Shown: piece after piece, positions 33,270 to 45,065 of the stretch
Numbering within the stretch: position 1 is the stretch's first letter
Layout of the letters: each line of letters opens with the position of its first letter
Source: Petaurus breviceps papuanus
Lineage: Eukaryota; Chordata; Mammalia; Diprotodontia; Petauridae
Direction of reading: 5' to 3'
Length of the DNA stretch: 64,000 bases
Assembly: GCA_028583685.1 (NCBI GenBank)
Contig: JAMXIF010001210.1
Span: 11,334,170-11,398,169, forward strand
Translations under genes and position numbers: made by a program
Notes under the pieces: generated by a model
Database searches by the model: none
What the model was told of the DNA's origin: nothing
What the model saw: the letters and a program-made list of their open reading frames with translations, nothing else

Positions 33270-33960
33270 ACTTTTTGTCATTGGATCACATATTGTTGGC
33301 ATTAAAATTTGAAATTATTATTCCATTGTTTCACCTATTAGCCATTCTGCCTAGTTTGATGTTTTCTGTAAACTTTATGAGCATATGCCTATGTATTCAG
33401 TAAATATGCTGATAAAATATTTAATATGATACAGTCAAGAATAGAAACCCTGTGGTACATCATTAAAAACTCCTCTGCCATTTGACATCTATCTATTAAT
33501 TAATGCTGTTTAAGAATCATTCTTAAACAAACTATGAATCTAATTCTAATATTATCTGTCATGACTCTCTTCAGCATATCTGCAGGAATATCCACAATTG
33601 TCTTTATCAATGCTTTACTAAAATCAAGATATGCCAAATCTGTGAAATGCTCCTGATCTTGCACTCAAGTAAGCCTAACAAACAGGGTAATAAAGTTAGT
33701 ATGAAACCCTTTATTTTTAGTGTATCCATGAAGGAATTAAATGACCCTTCACTTTATTTTCTAAGTACTTACAAGTCATTTTTGTTACCTTTTCCAATTT
33801 TTCCTCAGAGACTGAAAAAAGGTTTTCCCATTTCCAGAATGCAGCCTACTACTCTTTTGAAAATTTGCCCATTTCCAATCAACAATCTTGTTCCTTGCTC
33901 TCTGTGAATTCTCAAATATTCATGAAGATTTTCAATTTTAGCCACAAGTGGTTTTGAGTA
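33270..33960 (-). mobile_element. CR1/L3-type LINE, RT region, minus strand
   Basis: Antisense CR1/L3: 'tttgatgttttctgtaaact', 'gaaaccctgtggtacatcat', 'atctgcaggaatatccacaa', 'aatgctttactaaaatcaag', 'gatatgccaaatctgtgaa', 'aacagggtaataaagttagt'. These are the antisense of the RT thumb-side codons in family order. Frames broken. Confidence 0.6.
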
Positions 33961-34414
33961 CCATAGTAGGTATGTCTTTAAATCCTAGAGACTCTTTTCA
34001 TTGCAAGTAGCTACAGTCTTTATTATCTTTTTCTCTTATCTTTCAATCAAATTTGAAATGAATTTATTAAACACCTACTATATACAAATTACAGTGTAGT
34101 GTCTAGTCTAAAATTCTAAATTTTTTGAGTTGCTTATTTTCCCAAGAATCAGGTTTTCTGCCTCAGACAGGATTTTCTCACATGCAGTTGACTTGTTTTT
34201 TACCCACAGTTTGATAATATGGGGGATCAGGGCAAAAACTAGTGATATTTCTCTTTTTTGTCCCCTTTGGCACTTCTCATGGCTCTATGCTGCAGATAAT
34301 GAATCCACCACTTTCTTAGGCCAGGAAGTATCCATGGAGTCTTCTAGACTTTTGATATCTATGCCATTCTCCCATTGAAAGTAGCAACAAAATAAAACTG
34401 AATTCCATTTGTAA
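33961..34414. other. No recognisable feature
   Basis: A short piece near 34050-34110 resembles the ancient 'atttattaaacacctactat' repeat; nothing else recognised. Confidence 0.35.
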
Positions 34415-34515
34415 CATTACTTATGTGAGTCTGGGCAAATCCTTTTGTTTCCTCATCTATAAAATGGGGATTTGGTAGATGGCCCATAAAGTCTCTTCCA
34501 GTCTGCCTAAAGCCC
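34415..34515 (+). mobile_element. MIR fragment
   Basis: 'gtgagtctgggcaaatcctt' then 'ctcatctataaaatggggat' and 'aagtctcttccagtctgcc' are MIR core and tail in order. Confidence 0.55.
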
Positions 34516-34560
34516 TGGTTCTCTCCTATTTGCCACTGTGTACTCTTTCCATAAACGATA

Positions 34561-34599
34561 AAAAGAAACAAAGAAAGAAAAGAAAAGAAAAGAAAAGAA

Positions 34600-34679
<80 letters not shown>

Positions 34680-34688
34680 CAGACAGAC

Positions 34689-34719
<31 letters not shown>

Positions 34720-34740
34720 CAGACAGACAGACAGACAGAC

Positions 34741-34803
<63 letters not shown>

Positions 34804-34805
34804 AA
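34561..34805. repeat. (AAAG)n array with two GACA-repeat blocks
   Basis: About 245 bp of polypurine AAAG/AAGA. It is interrupted twice by AGAC runs at about 34680-34691 and 34718-34741. The impure start (AAAGA pentamers) passes into pure tetramers. Long frames over it on both strands are artefacts. Confidence 0.95.
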
Positions 34806-35889
34806 TTCCTTTAGGTAGACATACTTTACTTTTTCTAGTAACATGGAGAAGGAAAAGGAAGGAGAAACCTGCTACACATCAAACAAGTATTAGTATTTGT
34901 ATTTAGGAAACCTGTTTACCAACTTCTAGAGGATCATTTGAAAGCTATGGATATGATTTTATGATAAGTCTGGTGTGTTGGAATTTCTGGCTCAAATGGA
35001 AGCCAGTTGCATATACAGCTCTGATAAAACTGAGAAAGTTCTTGAATTCTTGTTATGTTTATTTCTTATTCATTAGTGAACATATTGCAGATATCTTCTG
35101 ATTCTAATGCTAACTCATTCTGCTATACTAAAGAACAAGAATATATTATTGAATTAGAATTAACTCAGGTAATTTCAAAGCTGACTCATTATCCTTATGA
35201 GAGAGGAATATGCAGACTTTTGGAATGGATGTTTTAGCTGGTCTAATCTGATGGTAGCCATCAGTGCCAAATGACTATTTCATTTCTACTCATTAAAATT
35301 CTAGGCAAGGAATCACTTCTCTCAACAAGAAAAGCCATTAACATACCATAAGTGATTTTAGGCTAACCAACTTTCTGACTGATTTAACTAATTGATTGGG
35401 CTGAGATAGAAGCCTTACTCTGAACTGTTTATAATGATTTTATATATCAAAAAATTAGTACTGTTCACAATTCATAGAAAGAAACCTTTTAACCCTCAGC
35501 CACTTCTACATTAAAACATATTAAAAGTCAAAAGGCCCCAATCAACATCAGACTTTCTTTTAAAAATGATTTTTGATTTTTTTTTTATCTGACACTTCCT
35601 AATAACAATGTTCCTATCCAAATCCTTCCTTACAACAGAGTATAATTAAAAATAACAAACCAACATGATGACTAAATCTGACAATGAACCTGTCTTTCTG
35701 TGCCTAAATACCCCATTCAACATCTGTAATTTCCCAGTGTCTTCTGAAAAGGAAGGAAACAGGTTTCATTGCCAGTTTACTGAAATTAAATTGGTTTCAA
35801 TGGTTTGAATGACTTTCAATGGTTATGTTCTTTACATTATGCTGCAATACTTTCCAGAAACATATAAAAACCATGAGTAGTGTATTATA
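34806..35889. other. No recognisable feature
   Basis: AT-rich; only short frames; no family seen. Confidence 0.4.
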
Positions 35890-36150
35890 GGGGTAGTTAG
35901 GTAGTACATTGGATATAGGGCTGACCCTGGAATCAGGAGGACCTGGGTTCAAATCCAGTCTCAGATAAGTACTAGCTGTGTTTCCCTGGGCAAGTCACTT
36001 AACCCTGTTTGCCTCAGTTCATCTGTAAAATGAACAGGAGTAGAAAATAGCAAACCATCTGAGCATCTATGTCCAAGAAAACCCCAAACAACATCTCAGA
36101 GTTGGAGATGACTGAATGATTCAACAACAGCAGCAAAAACAATATATCAC
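35890..36150 (+). mobile_element. Old SINE with RTE/BovB-like tail
   Basis: tRNA-like head 'ggggtagttaggtagtacat', box B region 'gggttcaaatccagtctcag', 'gcaagtcacttaaccctgtt', 'catctgtaaaatgaacagga', 'gaaaatagcaaaccatctga', 'aagaaaaccccaaacaacat' and the RTE-like end 'ttggagatgactgaatga' with a CAACAGCAGC tail. This is the full-length counterpart of 25613. Confidence 0.8.
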
Positions 36151-36534
36151 AGAATCATATCACTGGAGAATGAGAACCACCACTCTAGGCTTCAAGTAAA
36201 ATATAAATGCCACATTGGACACTAAGCTGAAGTATCTGGAGGCACATCAGATAAACAGCTACATTTTTAAAGCCAAAAGACAATATTTCATGGTAGCATA
36301 ATTGAATTGCAAAAGAGGAAGCTGATAATTTTTTAGACCAATGAGCTGGTCTGTTTGTTTTCTGAAAAACTGCAGTAATATTTAATTTTAAAAATGTAAC
36401 TGGGGCATAGTGTGTATCTTAAGCCAATCAAAAATATGGGATACTTAATTATAAGAAAGCCAAAAACATTTTTTAATTGACATAAAATAGACCTTTATAA
36501 AAGGAAATAGATCTAGAAATGGGAGACAACTGAT
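36151..36534. other. No recognisable feature
   Basis: Nothing recognised. Confidence 0.35.
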
Positions 36535-36705
36535 AAGGTATCTAGTCATTTTATAGTTGAGGAAACTGAAGCCCAGGAAAAATAGGTGATTGGCCTAGCC
36601 CAATGCTATATAAGTAATAAGCATCAGAGGATGAGATTTGAACCAAAATCCTCTTGAATCCAAATACTGGCTTCTTTCAATTTACTATGCTGCCTCTTTA
36701 AGTGG
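36535..36705 (-). mobile_element. MIR, minus strand
   Basis: 'ttatagttgaggaaactgaa', 'gcccaggaaaaataggtgat', 'gatgagatttgaaccaaaat', 'tttactatgctgcctcttta' follow antisense MIR order. Confidence 0.65.
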
Positions 36706-37149
36706 TAATTATATTAAGTATAAAAGGCTCTTCATTTTATAGAAGTGAACAAAAGAAACATAGATTTTGTTTTAGAAAGCAAAGCCTCCTTATGCATTGT
36801 ATAATTCAGAGAGACCATCAAAGATTATGGAAATAGAAGAAATCAGTACAAGCCAGACTCCATCACAACTATTCCAACAAATATCTCAGAATGACAAACT
36901 GAATAGTGAAAATAGAAGAAAATCTAAGAAGAAATCACAATGGTTCACCTTTCCAGCCCAGGCTCAAAAATAACCAGGCAAATTACCATGTTGGTAATTA
37001 TGGATTAATGGTGAGTGGATTGGCACCAGAGCAAGACTGTAGACAATCTTCTAACTCAGAAGAAGGTTAGCTTAGTAGTATCTACATCATTTATCCAATC
37101 CTAGAACAGGATCTTGATCTCAGTCCTACTGTTCAGAACAGGGCAAAGC
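36706..37149. other. Unassigned; may include the eroded 5' end of the L1 at 37150
   Basis: No clear GCCAAGATGG L1 start is present here, so where the next L1 begins is uncertain. Confidence 0.3.
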
Positions 37150-37879
37150 AAATAGCAACATTATTGTGAATCTGTAAATCCTTCATGCTGGTTGACAGGC
37201 ACTGGACATAGCAACTGTTTACTAAAGCTCCATTAAAGGGAAAGTCTGCCACCGTTTCCTAGATCCAAATCAGTCTAGAGCCTAGAAATTCTAATAGGGC
37301 AATGATATAAGGCCCATTAAAAATTTGCCACTTCCTGGACCTAGCCATTGACTCCAAAAGAACACAGAACTCAATTCCTACAGAACAAAGGGGCAGGATC
37401 TGAAGATAGGTTGGGACCATAGAAGGACGTAGCATTGCTTTTTAAAGTGAACAGAACCTGGCCCTACCACAAAGCCCCCAAAATGTGAAGTAATGTTGGA
37501 AGAATGAGCAAATGAAAAAAAAAATAAAGGACTATTGTGGTTCAAGGGATACTTGAAAAAACAAACCTAGGAGAGGTAAATAACTCCAAAACACCTACAA
37601 GCAAAGGTTTAAAGAAAAGCACAATTGGAATAGAATTATAAAAGAAATTTAAAGAATTAAAATTATATAAATTAAGTGAGAGCACTAGAGGAAAGATTTG
37701 GGTGGGAAATGAAAACAACCTGGAAAGAAAAGCTAACAGTCTAGCTTAAGATATACAAAACCTTACCCATGGGATAGACACTTCAAAAATGAGAAGGGCC
37801 AAAGCAATGGCTACCATGTCCAGGAGACAAGAAAATATTGAAATAAGGTATAAAATATAAAAAAGAGTCAAATATGACA

Positions 37880-38030
37880 TTAGATATATTTACATATAGA
37901 CAGATGTACACACACGTGTGTATATATAGACATATATCTATGTGTGTATATATATGTGTGTGTACACACATATACAAATACATGTGTGTATATGTATGTA
38001 TATGTGTGGATAGATAGATAGAGATATGTA
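37880..38030. repeat. TG/TA/GATA low-complexity tract
   Basis: Alternating purine-pyrimidine CA/TG and TA runs with short palindromes (ACACACGTGTGT), then GATA units. Confidence 0.8.
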
Positions 38031-38789
38031 AAACACAACTAACCTAGAAAAGAGACGAAGAGAGAACTCAAGAATTTGAAAGCCACAAAAATAGAATCAA
38101 GTAATTATATTTTAAGAAATTATGAAACACCTTAGATCTCTTAGAATCAGAGGGAAAAGTGATGATGCAAATATTCTACCAGTCACTTCCTGAAAGAAAT
38201 GCCAAAATGAAAACAACAGGGATCATGATCATCATAATCCAGAGCTTCCAGATGAAAAAGAAAAGACTGCATGTAGACAGAAAGAAGGAGTTCAAGCATT
38301 ATGGTACAACAATCAACACTACATGAGAAATAGCAGCTACCAGTATAAAGAGAGGATAAAATAGTTTATTCCAATATGTAAAAGACATAGGCCTATCACC
38401 ATACAGGTTAAGAAAAATGAAATTTTGATGAAACAGAGTGCTTCCAAGCATTTCTGATGGAAAAATAATGAGCTGAATAGAAATTTTGAAATACAAACAC
38501 ATGAGTCAGGAGAAACTTAACAATGAGTTTCTGGTCCCTTCAGAAGCCTAAAGTCATAAGAAGTTGTGTAAGGGCCATAAGGCTTGGGAATGGTTTTGTT
38601 ATATTTTAAAGAGAAAGGGAGGAGCAATAAAATAAAAGGCTGGGGCAATTTATTATATCATTTAATTGGGGTGTAAATAGAATTTCATACAAATTAAGAA
38701 TGGGTGGGAGAGTAATCACGACCTGAAGCTTACTTGCATTTAACTTGATCATAATGGATTCAAAGAGGAGAGAGGGAAGAAGGGAGAGA

Positions 38790-38938
38790 GGCAGAGGGAG
38801 AGAGAGAGAGAGAGACAGAGACAGAGAGAGAGAGAGAGNNNNNNNNNNNNNNNNNNNNNNNNNNNNNNNNNNNNNNNNNNNNNNNNNNNNNNNNNNNNNN
38901 NNNNNNNNNNNNNNNNNNNNNNNNNNNNNNNNNNNNNN

Positions 38939-38983
<45 letters not shown>

Positions 38984-38986
38984 GAC

Positions 38987-39021
<35 letters not shown>

Positions 39022-39048
39022 GACAGAGACAGAGACAGAGACAGAGAC

Positions 39049-39079
<31 letters not shown>

Positions 39080-39105
39080 CAGAGAGAGAGAGACAGAGAG
39101 ACAGA
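38790..39105. repeat. (GA)n / (GACAGA)n array holding an assembly gap
   Basis: A polypurine GA repeat with GACA variants on both sides of a run of N. The frames reading RERERE or LSLSLS across it are artefacts. Confidence 0.95.
38839..38938. other. Assembly gap, exactly 100 N
   Basis: Exactly 100 Ns in the middle of a GA array: a conventional placeholder, so the true array length is unknown. Confidence 0.98.
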
Positions 39106-39878
39106 GGAGTTTGGTGACAAAATATTCAACTCAAAAAGGAAACGAGAGAATAGAGGGATTGGAGGAGGAGAAAGAGTAAAAGATGGAGGCTAGATATAGG
39201 GAGAAATTAATCTCAAGTGAAGCAAAATCTAGGCTCAGGGAGGATGATCAAGAGGAGTTCAAAGGAAAGAAAGAGAGTAAGAACTGAAGCCTCCTCTGGG
39301 TTAAGGGAAACACGAGCTGACTGTATGAAGCACAAAGCACTGGTATTAAAGGTATAAGAGAATAAGATGAAGAGAAACATGCAAATAATTGCCATAATTT
39401 TGAATGTGAACATGATGAATTCACCCATGAAAAGGAAAGCAGAATGAATTAGAAAGTAGAATCCAATAATGTATTGTTTACAAGAAACAGTTTTGAGTGT
39501 TTGAAATAAAATTAAAAAGATTTTATGTCAATGAAACCAATGCAATTAGAAGAGGAGCAGGTAACTGGGAAAATATTTGTAGGAAGTTTTTCTGACAAAG
39601 GCCTCACTTCTCAACTATATACAGAACTAATTCAAATTTACAAGAATAAGTCCTTCACCAATGAATAAAATGGTCAAATAATATAGTCAAGGCTCAAAGA
39701 AAAAAAAATCAAGTCATGTATACCAACGTTTTTAAATTCTCCAAATCACTAATAATTAGAAAAATTAAAGTTAAAGCGATTCAAAGGTTCTACCTCAGAC
39801 CTATCATATTGGGAAAGTTGGTCAAAAAAAATTAAATGGCCAAAAATATTAGAGGGCCTATAAGAAAATCATCACATT

Positions 39879-40068
39879 GGGGATGGCTAGGTGGCACAGT
39901 GAGTAAAGCACTGGCCCCAGAGTCAGGAAGACCAGAGTTTGGTTCTGCCTCAGACACTTAACACCCCCCCCCCCCCCCACACACACACACAAAACTAGCC
40001 ATGTAACCTTGGGCAAGTTACTTACCCCAACTGCCCTCCAAAAGGTGAAAAAAAAGAAAGAAAAAGAA
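39879..40068 (+). mobile_element. Family-B SINE with internal C/CA expansion and TSD
   Basis: Head GGATGGCTAGGTGGCACAG, 'ggccccagagtcaggaagac', then a poly-C run and CACACA expansion at about 39962-39990 replacing the normal 'cttaacac' region, then 'accttgggcaagttacttac' and a GAAA-rich tail. Flanks AGAAAATCATCACAT (39863-39877) and AGAAAATAATCACAT (40069-40083) match at 14 of 15 positions. Confidence 0.9.
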
Positions 40069-40264
40069 AGAAAATAATCACATGGATACACTGTTACTGG
40101 AGTTATGAAGTGGTTCATCCATTCTGGAAAACAATTTGGAATTATGTTTTTAAAAACCACATTAAACTGTTGCAAACCATTAGACGTAGCTATACTTCTA
40201 CTTTTCTTATAAAGGGATCAAGATAACAATCCTTTTTGTAGTGGTAAAGAGCTGGAAACCAAGA

Positions 40265-40478
40265 CTGACCTCAAACATTCCTAATTCCAGCACTTTCCAT
40301 TATTTCCTATCTATCATATATTTGTATGTTTATATGTTTTCATGTTGTCTTCTTTAGACTGTAAGCTATTTGAGGGTATAGTCTACCTTTTGCTTGTTTT
40401 TGATTCCCTAGCACTTGAAATTGTGTCTGATACAAAATAGGCACTTAATAAATGTTTATTGATTATCTATTAGCTTGA
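40265..40478 (+). mobile_element. L2-type LINE tail inserted in L1
   Basis: 'tctttagactgtaagctatt', 'tgagggtatagtctaccttt', 'gattccctagcacttgaaat', 'aataggcacttaataaatgt' are the L2 3' end in order. The L1 text on either side ('agctggaaaccaag' and 'gagaatggctgtacaaa') is contiguous in ORF2 apart from some 14 bp. Confidence 0.65.
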
Positions 40479-40890
40479 GAATGGCTGTACAAAATATGAT
40501 TGATCATGTAACAGACTATAAAATAGGTGAATAGGGTAGTTTAAGAGAAACACAAGAAGCCTTTTGTGAGGTGAGCAGAAATAAAATAATTTATACTGTA
40601 ATAACATTGTGGAAGCAGCTTTGAAAGACTTACAAACTTTGATCAATGCAATGACTAACCATGACCCCAAAGAACCTATGATGATAAATACTACCCACTT
40701 TGGGACAGAGAGGTGATGGACTAAATATTTGAAATGAAACAAACATTTTTGGACATGGCCAATCTGGGAATTTGTTTTGATTAACCATGCATGTTTACTA
40801 CAAAGGTCTTTTCTATCTCTTGTCATTCAGAGAAGCAGAAGTAGGGAGGAGAGAAGGAAAGCTTATTAATTTGAGGGAAAAAAGCATAGT

Positions 40891-42164
40891 TTAAATGGCT
40901 AAATCCCCCTAGGAATGATAGCTTATTCAACTTCTTTGCCATACATTTTTTTTTCGAACAATAATGTTATACAGATAGAGGATTACTTTGAAAGTCCTGA
41001 TAGAGAAAATATCCACCCTTAACCCTTAAAATGATCACCAAATGCTAAAGTTGCATAGACACCAAAATTATAAATCTAGAAATTTAAATTTAATTATCCT
41101 TGTGATGCCAATCAGACTGTTTTGTTTTTAAACCACTTTAAAAGTGTTATGGCAAAATGTCAAATTACTAAACAGCTTCCAAATAAGTCAGAACAAAAGT
41201 ATCCTAAAAGTTATGTAGATGTAAAATCCAGGTGTTTAGACTGGAAGAGTTTTCAGGGAGATGTTTCCATATTGTACAGTGTTAACAGAATGCCATGAAA
41301 AAATAGGAAACAGTTTTCATTGTATTCCTAAGATAGTATGGGCAATAAGACCTAGATAAGAACATGATGTTTGGGGCAGAGTGGGGAAAAAAATCTACTA
41401 TCTTCTTAGGGACATTTTACTACAAGGCTGATCATTTGGGGGGGGGGGATTGACACTTAAAATGGAGGAGAAATTACAGGATCAAGAGGAGGACAGATAA
41501 CAAAACCCAAGGCTCTTCCAAAGATACTATTTCTCATCCTTTCTTTGATGGAAATGCTGCTAGAAAATGGATGGATGTACTTCAGCATCATGATACTGTG
41601 TTGCCAAACAAAACAAAACAAAAAAAACCTCTAGTTCCCTGGATTTGGCTTCATTCCTTAAATTCACACATTGCCTACAATCGGCCAAGAAAACATCTGA
41701 AAATACACAAATTATATAGGAGTGGTTGAAGAATACATTGATTACCAATAACTGATTTACTGAAATGTCTGAGCCACGTGGTTGACTGATTTAATGCTTT
41801 GTTAGTACACAGGAAGCACCATGTAATATCACTTTTTTGCTAATGTTCATACAGTAATCCATCAATTGAAGAGTGTTTTAAATTGCTATCTGTGGGCATT
41901 TATAAAGAGACATTGCCTCAATATGAAGTCTATGGTTGGCAATCAAAATATACTACTTACATCTAGTCTAAGTTTAAATTTCTAGCAGTTTCCCACAAAT
42001 AGCAACTTGTTTGATTGAAAGTCCATTAAATACTTTGTTTTTATTTACCTCAGCTAGCACCCTTATGAGAGGGTCTGAACCTGTGTTTGAATTGGCATGT
42101 GGAATTTCTAGTGTAGGAAAACCTTCCACTTGATCAAGGTTGGCAAGTTGTTTGTAACTTTCTA
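40891..42164. other. No recognisable feature
   Basis: AT-rich sequence with no family or exon recognised. Several short A- and G-runs (poly-G at 41439-41448). Confidence 0.4.
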
Positions 42165-42290
42165 GTTTCAGTCCTTAAGGATTGAGAAGTTAGGTAACTT
42201 GTCCATGATTATATAGCTGGCATGTATTAGATGAAGGATTTGAACGTTGACTTTCCTGAATGTCTTTCATTGGTGCACATGATATGACTA
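42165..42290 (-). mobile_element. MIR fragment, minus strand
   Basis: 'ggtaacttgtccatgattat', 'gatgaaggatttgaacgttg', 'ctttcctgaatgtctttcat' are antisense MIR landmarks. Confidence 0.5.
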
Positions 42291-42769
42291 AAGCAATATT
42301 TTTAAGGGAAAAAAATTAAATAGTTGTAGCCATTCTCTGCTCTTATCCTCCTAATATCTCTTTGATATTTGGATATTTAAATAGGACTATGTCCTAGCAT
42401 CCATGCATCAATTCATGTGACTCTTGTTTAAGCCCTTCTTTACATCATTACATAATATTTATCCAGTGCTCTGGAGGCCATCATCTAAGTGTTTTAAAAG
42501 TGTATGGATCTCAGTGAAATGCTTGAGATGTCCATCCCTTGCTCTTGTGATATGATAGCCCTCCTTTTTTTCTAAGGATGTCTATGTTGGTGTTTTCCAT
42601 GTCACTTCCATGCAAGTAATTTTTGGTAATATGGTACCATCACCCATACTGTATGGTCATCATATTTCTGAGACGGCAGTAAAAAGTTAGACAGAAGGTG
42701 GCCCTGTGCAAAATTAGGAAGTACACCAAGTTTGTTTTGAGTAAACTTGATCTTTGTCTCCACTTATTT
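42291..42769. other. No recognisable feature
   Basis: Nothing recognised with confidence. Confidence 0.35.
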
Positions 42770-43360
42770 TTTCCCTTTTATGGTACCCTCTCACTCAACT
42801 ACCCTTTCTTTCTCATCCAAACTCCTTGACAAATATGTTTACTTTCCTCACCTTCATATATTCTCTTCTCACACACTGCTCAACTTTTGAAATCAACTTC
42901 TGACATCATCACCTAAGTGAAACTATAGTCTCCAAAATCTTAAAGATTTTTAAGTTGTCAAATCTGATGGTCATGCCCCAATCCTCATCCTTTACAACCT
43001 CATTGTAGCATTTGACATGGTTAACTACCAAGCTCTCCTATATATTTTTATTCCTCTAGATTTTTGTGACCTTTAAATCTTCTGGTTCTCCTCCTACCTC
43101 TTTAACCACCCCCATTTTAGTCTCTTTTGGATTATAATAATCCAGATTGCACCCTCTAGAGGAGGTATTCTCAAGGATCTGTCCTGTGTCCACTTTTTCT
43201 CTCTCTACACTATCTCAATTGGTGGCTTCATCAGCTCACATAATAATGATCATTGCTATGCAGGTAAATACCAGACCTATATATCCATGATCCATTATCT
43301 TTCCTAAACTTCAGTTTGGTAGCACCAATTGACTATTATATATGTGCACACACATATTAT

Positions 43361-43395
43361 AGATAGACAGACAGACAGACAGATAGATAGATAGA
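43361..43395. repeat. (GACA)n(GATA)n microsatellite
   Basis: AGATAGACAGACAGAC followed by AGATAGATAG units, within the L2 copy. Confidence 0.95.
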
Positions 43396-44146
43396 TTACA
43401 CATTAATTAAATTTTTAACATTTTTAAAGTTTTAAATTCTAAATTCTAGTATCATCAGTCAACTATTAGAAAAATCAAACTGTATGATCCAGAGTCATCT
43501 CAAACTCAGTATGTCTAAAAGACTCATCTTTCCCCCAAAACCAATCCCTTTTCTGCATTTTCCTATTTTTTGAGGATACTACTATTCTAGTCACTAAAAT
43601 TTTTTATACTGGTGTCATCTTCAACTCCTCAGTTTCCCTCTACCCTCATAGCCAATCAGTTGCCAAATCTTTTTATTCTTCAACTATATTTCATATACTT
43701 CACTTTCTCTCTGCTTATACCACCCTAGGTCAGGCCCTTATTCCTCTCGTGCCCACACTGTTATAACAAATTCATAATTGGTCTCCTTGCTTTGAGTCTT
43801 ACCACTTTTTAAACCACACTCCTCACAACCACCAACATATTATTCTTCATGGACAGGTGTGATCAGATCATGTCACTCCCTTGTCTATCTCCATTCAATA
43901 AACCCCAGAGTCTCCCGATTGCTCCTAGGAGCAAATATAAACTTTGCCGTTTTGCAATTAAAGTCCTTCACAATTTCACCCCAAGAGAAATTCCCTATTC
44001 TAGCCTTAATTACATAGTAATCTCTTCCTTGCAGGCTTTAGTACAATCACACTGTTCTTAAGTTCCCAATACACAGACTTCCATGCTGTGTTTCTGTGCC
44101 TCTGATTCTACCTTCCATTTACTCTTTGGTCTATTTTGTCTATATT

Positions 44147-44150
<4 letters not shown>

Positions 44151-44196
<46 letters not shown>
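44151..44196. repeat. (AT)n microsatellite
   Basis: About 23 AT dinucleotides in the L2 3'UTR. Confidence 0.95.
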
Positions 44197-44199
<3 letters not shown>

Positions 44200-44340
44200 T
44201 ATTTAATGATATCTTCTCCATTAGAATGTTAGCTCCTTGAGGACAGGGACTGGCTTTATCTTTATTTGCATCCCCAGATCTTAACATAATGCCTAAGACA
44301 TAGTAAGTGCTTAAGAAATGCTTAATGAAGAGTTGGCTGA

Positions 44341-44693
44341 TTTTGTTTATCCTGGCTGTCCTCCTGCCTGAAATGCATGTACTCCATAGCTCTAATTTTT
44401 TTTATATCCCTGGTTTCCTTGAATACTTAGCTCAAGTGCCACCTCTGGTATCACGACATTTCTAGTCCTCCCAGTTGCAAGTGCCCTCCTTTCTTTTCTA
44501 TTCACAATAAATTTGGTCCTAGATTAAGTGCGTATTTCAACCCAAGCCATTCTCAAGTTGAGTTCAAGTCAACAAATATGGAGACGTCATATTGTTAGCA
44601 TATGTGTGGTTAAGTCGTATGTGTAGCATAATAGAGTGTAATAGAGATGCAGCATATACACTACATTTACATTACACTGTTATGCATTCACAT
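44341..44693. other. Unassigned; L2-3'UTR-like words at 44400-44530
   Basis: 'cctgcctgaaatgcatgta', 'tagctcaagtgccacctctg' and 'aagtgccctcctttc' are L2 3'UTR words, but they normally precede the 'gctccttgagg' tail. Here they follow it, so this is a second L2 or a rearrangement. Confidence 0.4.
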
Positions 44694-44910
44694 AGGTGAA
44701 TGGGGGTAGTTTAAGAGAAACACAAGAAGCCTTGTGTGAAGTGAGCAGAAATAAAATTATTTATACTGTAATAACATTGTGAAAACTGCTTTGAAAGACT
44801 TACAAACTTTCATCAATGCAATGATTTACCATTATCCCAAAGACCTATGATGATGAATACTACCAACTTTTTGAGAGAGAGGTGATGGATTAAATATTCA
44901 AAATGGCATA
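44694..44910 (+). mobile_element. L1 3'-end fragment, close copy of 40524-40735
   Basis: Shares 'gtagtttaagagaaacacaa', 'gtgagcagaaataaaat', 'atactgtaataacattgtg', 'tgaaagacttacaaactttc' and 'gagaggtgatgga' with 40524-40735, in the same orientation, at roughly nine of ten positions. Homology stops at both ends. Confidence 0.75.
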
Positions 44911-44939
44911 ATAATGTAATAGAGAGTCCTGCCTGAATC

Positions 44940-45065
44940 TTCTGTCCAGATTATCTCAGAGGAGTCACTTATACTCTCTGATATTCAGATTTGTAATCTA
45001 TAAAGTGAGAAGAATAATTCCTGCCCTACTCCGTTAATCTCACAAATTGGCTGCTGTTATGATCC
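44940..45065 (+). mobile_element. MIR fragment
   Basis: 'cagaggagtcacttatactc', 'cagatttgtaatctataaag', 'taattcctgccctactccgt' is the MIR core-tail order. Confidence 0.5.

Larger units (their letters stand above)
37150..40890 (+). mobile_element. Internally deleted L1: 5'UTR + ORF1 + linker + ORF2 ends + 3'UTR
   Basis: A decayed 5'UTR and ORF1 (about 37540-38510) lead into a purine-rich linker that contains the GA array and gap (38790-39105). The ORF2 start is at about 39385 ('attttgaatgtgaacatgat', 'aataatgtattgtttacaag', i.e. the endonuclease N-terminus). At about 39506 the sequence jumps to the ORF2 C-terminal region ('aaccaatgcaattagaagag', 'tctgacaaaggcctcacttc') and continues to the 3'UTR near 40890. 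Most of the endonuclease and the whole RT are missing. A SINE (39879) and an L2 piece (40265) interrupt it. The 5' limit is a guess. Confidence 0.65.
42770..44340 (+). mobile_element. Long L2-type LINE copy (RT C-part, 3'UTR and tail)
   Basis: An unusually long L2 fossil. The stretch near 43008 ('gcatttgacatggttaacta') is the RT motif-A region (A-F-D-T-V-N). 'ctcaaggatctgtcctgtgt' (43170) is the 'QGSVLGP' segment. 'cattgctatgcaggtaaata' (43251) is the place of the Y-A-D-D box, now reading Y-A-G-K. Then come 'ctcaaactcagtatgtctaa' (L-K-L-N-x-S-K), 'ggtgtcatcttcaactcctc' (G-V-x-x-D-S), 'ccaatcagttgccaaatc', the 3'UTR 'gatcatgtcactcccttgtc' and 'tcacaatttcaccccaagag', and the tail 'gctccttgaggacagggact' with 'agtaagtgcttaagaaatg'. 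It has microsatellite insertions at 43361 and 44151. Frames are broken. Confidence 0.8.

Noticed and set aside
34359-34844. Long frames rich in Phe/Leu/Ser or Lys/Glu
   Set aside because: They read an AAAG microsatellite; the repetitive protein is an artefact of the DNA repeat, and frames open on both strands.
38745-39179. 144-codon Arg/Glu-rich frame
   Set aside because: Crosses a GA array and a 100-N gap; no biological protein can be read through unknown bases.
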